A stretch of DNA of 5,195 nucleotides from Methanoregulaceae archaeon UBA288 (GTDB lineage Archaea; Halobacteriota; Methanomicrobia; Methanomicrobiales; Methanospirillaceae), in contig DAEF01000188.1 of the NCBI GenBank assembly GCA_002495225.1, forward strand, positions 5,111 to 10,305. The letters run 5' to 3'. Below are positions 1-4,380 of this stretch, one piece after another. How positions within the stretch are numbered: the stretch's first letter is position 1; every line of letters starts with the position of its first letter. The notes under the pieces were generated by a model. The model was given only the letters and a program-made list of their open reading frames with translations, was not told where the DNA came from and ran no database searches. Made by a program: the position numbers and the translations under genes.

Positions 1-245
1 AGCGTCTCCTTCTGCGCCGCGAGCGGCACGGTCAGGATCAGGACGTCGGCCTCCTGTGCCGCGTCGGGGTTCGCCATGGCCCGGACGTTCGTGGCGCCCG
101 GGAGCAGTGCCCTGACCTTGTCCACCGCGGCTTCGGCCTTGTCGACGGTCCGCGACCCGATGATCACGTCCTCGCCCGCCTGCACGAACCGGGCGGCGAT
201 GCCGAGGCCCTGTCCGCCGGTCCCTCCTATGACTGCAACTTTCAT
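1..245 (-). CDS. npdG: F420-dependent NADP reductase (F420H2:NADP oxidoreductase), N-terminal part
   Basis: The enzyme transfers hydride between reduced coenzyme F420 and NADP in the cytoplasm, giving methanogens NADPH for biosynthesis. The visible 81 codons start MKVAVIGGTGGQGLGIAARF, a Rossmann beta-alpha-beta with the GGTGxxG nucleotide loop at residues 7-13. The second strand ends in IIGSR at 28-32. Thr9, Ser31, Arg32 and Lys36 sit where, from memory of the Archaeoglobus fulgidus enzyme, the NADP 2'-phosphate is held, which argues for NADP over NAD. A third strand reads VLILTVP at 68-74. The family is about 210-230 residues long, so roughly the last two thirds lie beyond the left edge. 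The ATG at 243-245 is preceded by a GAGGT ribosome site (250-254) four bases away, and a TATA box lies about 45 bases upstream. The fragment is intact as far as it goes. Confidence 0.92.
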   Translation of the reverse strand, partial: MKVAVIGGTGGQGLGIAARFVQAGEDVIIGSRTVDKAEAAVDKVRALLPGATNVRAMANPDAAQEADVLILTVPLAAQKET

Positions 246-285
246 CTCTACCTCGTTTTTCGACAGAGAAGACGTGTGTCCTGTC

Positions 286-297
286 ACGTATATACGT
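286..297 (-). promoter_or_regulatory. Palindromic TATA box, promoter of npdG
   Basis: ACGTATATACGT is a perfect 12-bp palindrome and the only clear TATA-like block in this GC-rich interval. An archaeal TATA box lies about 25 bases before the start of transcription, which puts the leftward start near 265-268 and gives a short leader carrying the GAGGT ribosome site of npdG. Being symmetric, the box could also serve rightward transcription. Confidence 0.6.
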
Positions 298-413
298 TCG
301 GTTTTCTACTGTCCGCCGGGGCTCTCCTCTCTTACGGCGGGACGCGGTCCAGGCGTTCTGTCCCGGCTGGAAACGTTTCGCGGCTCCCCGACCGTGTCAT
401 TACGGCATCTTTT

Positions 414-449
414 CGGCCGGCCCCTCGCGCGGAACTGCGATGCCGGCCG
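414..449. repeat. Compound inverted repeat / hairpin
   Basis: CGGCCGGC (414-421) pairs perfectly with GCCGGCCG (442-449). Inside it, TCGC (425-428) pairs with GCGA (437-440), so about 12 pairs are possible with a small internal loop and an 8-base end loop. It could be an RNA element in a leader, a protein site, or chance in GC-rich sequence. No T-tract follows, so it is not an evident terminator. Confidence 0.4.
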
Positions 450-489
450 TTTCCGGGATGGGTTCCCTGTCAGCCGGGGGCCCGGATTG

Positions 490-509
490 CCGGTGGGGGT
501 GCGCACCGG
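490..509. repeat. Short inverted repeat CCGGTG/CACCGG
   Basis: CCGGTG at 490-495 can pair with CACCGG at 504-509 across an 8-base loop. The same place also holds the perfect 10-bp palindrome GGTGCGCACC (498-507), which would compete with it. The function is unknown and chance is a fair explanation. Confidence 0.3.
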
Positions 510-637
510 AGAAACACCTGGACCTCCGGGGTTTGCAGCCGGCCAGTCCCGTTTCGGAACACTCTTCACGCCTCACAGTGCATACATGGTCTATCCGCGT
601 CCGCTGGGCCGGGAGCGATCGGGGTCGGAATGAACGG

Positions 638-642
638 GGAGG
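638..642 (+). promoter_or_regulatory. Ribosome binding site deciding a GTG start
   Basis: GGAGG, within GGGGAGG at 636-642, lies five bases before the GTG at 648. This is the best Shine-Dalgarno match near the gene's start and lies downstream of the in-frame ATG at 630, which has only a weak purine run before it. It therefore favours the GTG. Confidence 0.6.
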
Positions 643-647
643 ATGCC

Positions 648-1466
648 GTGCGGACGGAATGCACTGGGGCCTGGGCCGAGCGGATGCGCCGGCACCTGGC
701 CACGCCGCACCTGTTGCCGCTCCGGCCGGGGACCGCGCTCGAGGACATCGGGCTCAACGCCCGGCCGGCCATGGACGAGGCCCGGGGCTACCTCGCCGAC
801 ATCACGCAGGACGAGGAGGGGCTCCGGGGCTCCACGGTCCTGGTCGTGGAGGGCACGCCGCTCCTGCCGTTCCTGATGGCCCGTCGCGGCGCGCAGGTGA
901 CCGTCTCGACGCGCTCGACACGGTACGCCGTGTTCCTCCGCGAGTACGCGAAGAAACGGCGGGCGGAGGCGTCGGTCACCATCCTCAAGGGGCCGTTCGA
1001 GGTGGCCGCGCCCGCAGGGCCGTTCGACCTGGTCCTCGGATCGGCCGCGCTCTACACCCCGACAGTCGAGGCGACGCTCGAAGGGCTCCTCGGGCTGACG
1101 AAAACCGAACTCCACCTCTTCTGGCCCGAGAGCGCACCGCCGCAGATCCGCTTCCTGGCCGCGCAGTGGCCCACCGTCCACGGCGCTCCGTACGTGGACC
1201 CGCCGTACGCCGCGAGCCTGGCCCGCGTTCTCGAATCCCTCGGGTACGGGTTCTCGACCTCTTACACCGAGGTCGGGGAGCCGGCGATCTACCCGACGAT
1301 CGGGGACGCCGTGGCGGACTGCGCGGCCCGCATGGGCGGCGTGGACTCGCGCGGCGAGGGCCATCTCCGCCGGGCGCTCAGGACCGCCCTGACCATGTAT
1401 CCCGAGGGACTCCGGTTCCGCGGCACGTACCTGCGCGCCCATTTCGTCATCGACGCCCCCGAATAG
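648..1466 (+). CDS. Methyltransferase-fold protein with eroded SAM site, function unknown
   Basis: I do not recognise a specific family. The 272-residue protein has the outline of a class I methyltransferase. A helical N-terminal part (about 1-60) is followed by a strand and loop STVLVVEGTPLLPFL (62-76) where motif I would be, a second strand QVTVSTRS (83-90), and GPFDLVLGSAALY (124-136) resembling motif IV. The usual glycine-rich E/DxGxGxG loop is missing, and there is no clear acidic residue ending the second strand, so SAM binding is doubtful. A DPPY stretch at 184-187 resembles an N-methyltransferase (D/N)PPY motif, but it sits after the core and may be accidental. I chose the GTG at 648 for its strong ribosome site. 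The ATG at 630 would give 278 residues and is a real alternative. No signal peptide or membrane segment is seen. The gene stands alone between two non-coding stretches, so context gives no partner. Third positions are G/C-rich throughout, as in the neighbouring genes. Confidence 0.7.
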   Translation: MRTECTGAWAERMRRHLATPHLLPLRPGTALEDIGLNARPAMDEARGYLADITQDEEGLRGSTVLVVEGTPLLPFLMARRGAQVTVSTRSTRYAVFLREYAKKRRAEASVTILKGPFEVAAPAGPFDLVLGSAALYTPTVEATLEGLLGLTKTELHLFWPESAPPQIRFLAAQWPTVHGAPYVDPPYAASLARVLESLGYGFSTSYTEVGEPAIYPTIGDAVADCAARMGGVDSRGEGHLRRALRTALTMYPEGLRFRGTYLRAHFVIDAPE

Positions 1467-1500
1467 GCGGACGGTGGAAGAAGAGGCCCGGACCACTCCC

Positions 1501-1547
1501 CCTGCCCCGTCGCCGGGAGGTGGCGCGCCCACCCGTCCCCGGGCAGG
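1501..1547. repeat. Long imperfect hairpin downstream of the methyltransferase-like gene
   Basis: CCTGCCC (1501-1507) pairs perfectly with GGGCAGG (1541-1547). Inside, GGGAGGTGG (1515-1523) pairs with CCACC (1529-1533) and TCCC (1536-1539) around a two-base bulge, leaving a CGCGC loop. That makes 16 pairs starting 35 bases after the stop at 1466. It may be a 3'-end structure of that transcript or part of an RNA gene. Confidence 0.45.
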
Positions 1548-1554
1548 TTCCCGG

Positions 1555-1571
1555 CCGCGAGGTGCTCGCGG
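1555..1571. repeat. Tight 7-bp hairpin
   Basis: CCGCGAG (1555-1561) and CTCGCGG (1565-1571) are perfect complements separated by GTG. It lies eight bases after the preceding long hairpin, so the two would stack as a tandem. No T-tract follows. Confidence 0.45.
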
Positions 1572-1586
1572 GCCTCGCCATGCTCC

Positions 1587-1641
1587 CTGGTCGCTTCCTG
1601 CAGGGGCTGCTTCCTCTCCTCTCCAGGAGCGGGCAGACCAG
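1587..1641. repeat. Compound hairpin with bulges
   Basis: CTGGTC (1587-1592) pairs with GACCAG (1636-1641). The stem continues with GCT (1593-1595) against AGC (1628-1630) across a GGGCA bulge, then CCTG (1597-1600) against CAGG (1624-1627) past a bulged T. This gives 13 pairs in all. The loop contains a pyrimidine-rich run (about 1611-1624). It is the third strong stem in a row. Confidence 0.4.
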
Positions 1642-1785
1642 CGTCTCGTCGTTGCCGTGAGCCCGGGGTGCTCCCTCTTCATCGGCGCGACGACCGGGTT
1701 CACCGATCCCGGGGGGGACGGCACGCGCGCCTCGAGCTCCATCGCCTGGTCGCTGGACTCCGGGTGGTCCTTCCTGCATCGATCG

Positions 1786-1801
1786 TCCGGGACGACCCGG
1801 A
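1786..1801. repeat. Hairpin TCCGGG-ACGA-CCCGGA
   Basis: A perfect 6-bp stem (1786-1791 with 1796-1801) closes a four-base ACGA loop. Related CCGGG/CCCGG pairs occur at 1694-1712 and 1867-1884, so the motif recurs about every 80-90 bases upstream of pth2. Confidence 0.35.
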
Positions 1802-1854
1802 TAGGCTCAACCGATTGTCATCGCGCGAATACGGCATTTTCCACCGACGTCCTT

Positions 1855-1884
1855 CCCGGTCGTCGTCCGGGTCGATGATCCCGG
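1855..1884. repeat. Mutually exclusive CCCGG/CCGGG/CCCGG pairings
   Basis: CCGGG at 1867-1871 can pair with CCCGG on its left (1855-1859, 7-base loop) or on its right (1880-1884, 8-base loop), but not with both. If transcribed in the pth2 leader, this could switch between two folds. The stems are only 5 bp and the transcription start is unknown, so chance is quite possible. Confidence 0.3.
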
Positions 1885-1936
1885 TGACCGAACGCGCGGC
1901 AGGGCTATCTCGGATGAGCGCGATCGGGTACGAGAG

Positions 1937-2299
1937 ATGCCCCCCGAGCCCGAGTTCCGGTACAAGCAGTGCCTGCTGATCCGCGCCGATTTGAAGATCT
2001 CCTGCGGCAAGCGGTGCGCCCAGATCGCCCACGCGGCCGTCGGCGCATACGAGCACGCGTCCAGGGACGAGCAGCGCGCCTGGTTCGCCGAGGGGCAGAA
2101 GAAGGTGGTGCTGAAGGTCCCGTCGCTCCAGGCGCTGTACGAGCTGAAGGTGATCGCCGAGCGGCAGGGGATCTCGACCGCGCTTATCCAGGACGCGGGC
2201 CTGACCGAGGTTGCCCCGGGCACGGTCACCGCCCTCGGGCTCGGGCCGGCCCGCTCGGAGGTGCTCGACCGGGTGACGGGCGGGCTTTCGCTCTTATGA
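1937..2299 (+). CDS. pth2: Peptidyl-tRNA hydrolase, archaeal/eukaryal type (Pth2)
   Basis: The enzyme cleaves the ester bond between peptide and tRNA in peptidyl-tRNAs that fall off stalled ribosomes, returning free tRNA in the cytoplasm. The 120-residue product has the normal length of the family. YKQCLLIRADLKISCGKRCA (9-28) followed by QIAHAAV (29-35) is the first strand and helix, with the conserved lysine at 25. The signature IQDAGLTEVAPGTVTALGLG (84-103) carries the conserved Asp86, Thr90 and Thr98. The ATG at 1937 is the sensible start, since archaeal homologues begin only a few residues before this first strand. Its ribosome site is weak (GAGAG directly before ATG), so the message may be leaderless or short-leadered. 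The stop overlaps the truD start in ATGA (2296-2299), which indicates a two-gene operon with translational coupling, both genes acting on tRNA. Confidence 0.95.
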   Translation: MPPEPEFRYKQCLLIRADLKISCGKRCAQIAHAAVGAYEHASRDEQRAWFAEGQKKVVLKVPSLQALYELKVIAERQGISTALIQDAGLTEVAPGTVTALGLGPARSEVLDRVTGGLSLL

Positions 2300-3567
2300 T
2301 CCCGTCGTCCGACCCGGTCGAGCGGGCGCTCGGCCTCTGCTGGTACGCGAACGACGCCCCCGGCATCGGCGGCCGGATCCGGGCCTCGCCCGAGGAGTTC
2401 GTGGTCGAGGAGTGCGAGACCCCGCCGCCGCTGACCGGCGGCCCCTACCTCGTCTGCCGGCTGACGAAGCGGAACTGGGAGCAGTCCAAGGCCGTCCGTG
2501 CCGTCTCCGACCGGCTCGGCATCAGCCACCGGCGGATCTCGTTCTCGGGTACCAAGGACCGGCGGGCCGTGACGACCCAGCTCGTGGCCCTCTACCACGT
2601 CGAGGCCGACGCAATCCGCGCCCTCTCGATCCCGGACCTCTCCCTCGAGCCGCTCGGCCAGGCGAACCGCGGGCTCGCGCTCGGCGACCTCGCGGGCAAC
2701 CGGTTCCGGCTCGTGATCCGCGACTGCGACCCCGAGGACCTCGAGGCGCGCTGCTCGGCGGCCCGGGCCGCGGTCGCGGCCGGCGCCCCGAACTACGTCG
2801 GGCTCCAGCGCTTCGGCGTGGTCCGGCCGGTCACGCACCTGGTCGGCCGCCTCCTCGCCTCGGGGGACGTCACGGGGGCGGTCACGGCCTACATCGGGCA
2901 GTCGTTTCCGACCGAGGCCGAACCCGTCCGGGAGGCCCGCGAGGCCTTTCTCGCCGACCGCGACCCCAAGGCCGCGCTCTCCCGGTTCCCCGTCCCCCTC
3001 CGGTTCGAGCGGGCCATGCTCCACCACCTGGCCGGGACTCCCGACGACTTCGCGGGGGCGCTCCGCGCCCTGCCGCCCAAGCTCGCCTCGATGCTCGTCT
3101 CGGCGTACCAGTCGCACCTCTTCAACCGCGCCCTCTCGGCGCGGTGCGCGCGCGGGCTCGCGCTCGACGAGGTCGAGGCCGGCGACCGGCTCGTCTTTCC
3201 CGACGGCCGGGTCGACACGGTCGCGGAGCGAACCCTCGGCCCGGCGCGGCTGCTCGTGAAGCGGGGCCGGGCCGCCGTCGGGATCCAGATGCCCGGGAGC
3301 GAGCCGTTCCGCGAGCTCGGCGAGACCGACGCGGTGACGAGAAGACTGATGGAGGCCGACGGCGTCGACGAGGCCGGGATCGGGCGGGCGGCCGCGCTGG
3401 TCGGCACCCCGTTCTCGGGCGCGGTGCGCGCCATCCGGCTCGCGGCCGCAGTCGACGTCGCCATCGACGGCACCACCGTGACCCTCGCGTTCGCACTCGG
3501 GCCGGGCCGCTACGCGACCACGATCTGCCGGGAGTTCATGAAGGCCGACCCGCTCCGCATGGTCTAG
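2296..3567 (+). CDS. truD: tRNA pseudouridine synthase TruD
   Basis: TruD converts uridine 13 of tRNA to pseudouridine. Archaeal and eukaryal (Pus7) relatives may have further targets. The 423-residue product has the full archaeal length. An N-terminal RIRASPEEFVVEE (27-39) is followed by the catalytic motif FSGTKDRRAV (83-92), with the nucleophile Asp88. NYVGLQRFG (166-174) is the family's NxxGxQRFG motif. A TruD-specific insertion follows, with SAYQSHLFNRAL at 269-280, and the C-terminus has the family ending GRYATTICREFMKA (404-417). All key residues are present. The ATG at 2296 overlaps the pth2 stop by four bases. No ribosome site of its own is evident, so it is probably translated by termination-reinitiation after pth2. 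Its TAG stop (3565-3567) lies inside a CTAG shared with the convergent reductase gene, leaving no room for a terminator between them. Confidence 0.96.
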   Translation: MIPSSDPVERALGLCWYANDAPGIGGRIRASPEEFVVEECETPPPLTGGPYLVCRLTKRNWEQSKAVRAVSDRLGISHRRISFSGTKDRRAVTTQLVALYHVEADAIRALSIPDLSLEPLGQANRGLALGDLAGNRFRLVIRDCDPEDLEARCSAARAAVAAGAPNYVGLQRFGVVRPVTHLVGRLLASGDVTGAVTAYIGQSFPTEAEPVREAREAFLADRDPKAALSRFPVPLRFERAMLHHLAGTPDDFAGALRALPPKLASMLVSAYQSHLFNRALSARCARGLALDEVEAGDRLVFPDGRVDTVAERTLGPARLLVKRGRAAVGIQMPGSEPFRELGETDAVTRRLMEADGVDEAGIGRAAALVGTPFSGAVRAIRLAAAVDVAIDGTTVTLAFALGPGRYATTICREFMKADPLRMV

Positions 3568-4244
3568 GGATAGACCACGTCGTACTCGGTCACCAGGTTC
3601 GTGCCGCAGAGGTAATGGGCCTTGAGCGAGAGCCGGATCATCTCGTCCTCCGAGTCGATCCGCATGCCGCCCACGAGCGAGGGGGTGTCCTCGCCGCCGA
3701 CGATGAACGGGAGGTGGATCAGCCGGATCTCGTCCACGAGCCGGTGGTGGAGCATGTGCCAGTTCAACGTCGGGCCGCCCTCGATCATCATCCGCCGGAC
3801 CCCGTAGTCCATGACGAGCCGCTCCATCAGCAGGGGCAGGTCCACGCGCTCCTCGCCCGCGACGACGACGCCGACGCCCGCGTCTCGGAGGGCGGCCACG
3901 CGGTCGGCCGGGGCGCGGGCCGAGACCGCGATCACGGTCGGCGCGTCGGGCTTGAGCACGTTCGCGTCCGGCGGCAGGGAAGCGTCCGAGGAGGGGATCA
4001 CGCGGATCGGGCTCTTCCCCTCGATGTAGCGGACGGTCAGGAAGGAGTTGTCGATCCGGATCGTGTTCGACCCGACCATGATGGCGTCGCATGCCGCCCT
4101 GGTCTCGTGGAGGAGCACCTCCGTCTCCGGGGCCATGAACTTCATCAGCCGCTTGCTCGATGCCCCGCGCTTCAGGGTCAGCTTCCCGTCGGCCGTGATC
4201 TCGGACATCATCAGCACGTGCGGGCGGGTGCGGTCGTCTGGCAT
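3564..4244 (-). CDS. RibD C-terminal/DHFR-fold reductase, ArfC-like (diaminopyrimidinone 5'-phosphate reductase family)
   Basis: The family reduces the ribosyl group of 2,5-diamino-6-ribosylamino-pyrimidinone 5'-phosphate with NAD(P)H, an early step to riboflavin and the deazaflavin F420 in archaea (ArfC, MJ0671 in Methanocaldococcus). In the 226-residue product, MMSEITADGK (12-21) is the substrate-side strand with the conserved DGK. Next come ACDAIMVGSNTIRIDNSFLT (51-70), IRVIPSS (80-86), TVIAVSARAP (103-112) and MIEGGPTLNW (153-162), the nucleotide-binding EGG. DEIRLIHLPFIVGGEDTPSL (171-190) completes the fold. Length and domain order are normal. The usual GxGTVxxDDPxLTVR stretch reads GSNTIRIDNSFLTVR (58-72), so this may be a paralogous subfamily with another pyrimidine or pterin substrate. 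Family membership is firm and the exact substrate is not. The ATG at 4244 has a GGAGT ribosome site and a TATA box. Confidence 0.88.
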   Translation of the reverse strand: MPDDRTRPHVLMMSEITADGKLTLKRGASSKRLMKFMAPETEVLLHETRAACDAIMVGSNTIRIDNSFLTVRYIEGKSPIRVIPSSDASLPPDANVLKPDAPTVIAVSARAPADRVAALRDAGVGVVVAGEERVDLPLLMERLVMDYGVRRMMIEGGPTLNWHMLHHRLVDEIRLIHLPFIVGGEDTPSLVGGMRIDSEDEMIRLSLKAHYLCGTNLVTEYDVVYP

Positions 4245-4248
4245 GGTT

Positions 4249-4253
4249 ACTCC
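4249..4253 (-). promoter_or_regulatory. Ribosome binding site of the ArfC-like gene
   Basis: Read on the minus strand, GGAGT lies four bases before the ATG at 4242-4244 and supports that start. Confidence 0.6.
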
Positions 4254-4280
4254 GTAATATCAGGCGTGCGCGCCGGGGAG

Positions 4281-4287
4281 ATAAAAA
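4281..4287 (-). promoter_or_regulatory. TATA box of the ArfC-like gene
   Basis: The plus-strand ATAAAAA reads TTTTTAT on the minus strand, a good archaeal TATA box in otherwise very GC-rich sequence. Transcription would start near 4258, leaving a leader of about 14 bases that just contains the ribosome site. Confidence 0.65.
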
Positions 4288-4313
4288 GGGGCGCGGTCCG
4301 GCGCGACCCCTGC

Positions 4314-4320
4314 TTTTATC
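4314..4320 (+). promoter_or_regulatory. TATA box of the CDP-alcohol phosphatidyltransferase gene
   Basis: TTTTATC, read rightward, lies about 60 bases before the GTG at 4381. The predicted start near 4343 would give a leader of roughly 38 bases carrying a GGGGAG ribosome site. Confidence 0.6.
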
Positions 4321-4369
4321 CGGGGGCGGAGCCGAGATCATAAGAACGGCCTTCGCAGCGGGGGCCGCA

Positions 4370-4375
4370 GGGGAG
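4370..4375 (+). promoter_or_regulatory. Ribosome binding site deciding the GTG start at 4381
   Basis: GGGGAG ends five bases before the GTG. No upstream in-frame start with a better site is seen, so the GTG is the likely start. Confidence 0.6.
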
Positions 4376-4380
4376 ACGGC

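Larger units (their letters stand above)
298..647. other. Non-coding stretch between npdG and the methyltransferase-like gene
   Basis: No convincing gene is seen on either strand. Open frames exist here, but their translations are rich in Arg, Pro and Gly and match no protein I know, as expected from chance frames in GC-rich DNA. The stretch contains a compound hairpin (414-449), a smaller hairpin (490-509) and only a weak AT-rich block (TGCATACAT, 579-587) close to the downstream gene. The downstream gene is therefore transcribed either from that weak block or from the palindromic TATA box at 286-297 with a leader of about 300 bases. Confidence 0.55.
1467..1936. other. 470-base non-coding stretch rich in stem-loops
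   Basis: No gene can be supported. Open frames on both strands give Arg/Pro/Gly-rich translations without recognisable domains. Between about 1640 and 1775 one plus-strand frame (GTG at 1474, stop at 1878) has G/C-rich third positions and a less biased composition, so a decayed gene fragment cannot be excluded. The stretch holds strong hairpins at 1501-1547, 1555-1571, 1587-1641 and 1786-1801, and alternative pairings at 1855-1884. The promoter of pth2-truD should lie near its right end, but no good TATA box is visible. CGAATACG (1826-1833) and GGCTATCT (1903-1910) are the weak candidates. No T-rich archaeal terminator follows the upstream gene. Confidence 0.6.
4280..4320. promoter_or_regulatory. 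Imperfect palindrome containing two divergent TATA boxes
   Basis: GATAAAA (4280-4286) mirrors TTTTATC (4314-4320), GGGG (4288-4291) mirrors CCCC (4307-4310), and CGCG (4292-4295) mirrors CGCG (4302-4305), around a centre near 4298. Fifteen positions per arm match, with small spacing differences. Both TATA boxes are thus parts of one symmetric element, so a symmetric regulator binding in the centre would sit just upstream of both promoters. Confidence 0.55.

Noticed and set aside
276..647. Upstream extension of the methyltransferase-like frame to a start at 276.
   Set aside because: The extra residues are not protein-like and no ribosome site favours 276. The extension also runs across the palindromic TATA box of npdG.
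1555..1624. Intrinsic terminator after the methyltransferase-like gene.
   Set aside because: Archaeal terminators are T-rich runs. The pyrimidine run at 1611-1624 alternates C and T and no T-tract follows any of the hairpins.
1653..1723. A tRNA gene, suggested by a cloverleaf-like set of stems.
   Set aside because: The T-loop is nine bases and lacks the conserved A after TTC and a purine. Five bases separate the T-arm from the acceptor stem, and no proper anticodon arm forms.
1501..1723. RNase P RNA or SRP RNA gene, considered because of the dense stems and a minus-strand GGAAGCAGCC resembling part of SRP helix 8.
   Set aside because: The opposite side of the SRP internal loop and the Alu-domain sequence are not found. 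The conserved GAGGAAAGTCC-type block of RNase P RNA is absent from both strands.
591..1742. Long open frames on both strands across the methyltransferase-like gene, including a 383-codon minus-strand frame.
   Set aside because: Composition is Arg/Gly/Pro-rich without domains. The plus-strand frame at 648-1466 has the fold outline, the ribosome site and the third-position G/C pattern.
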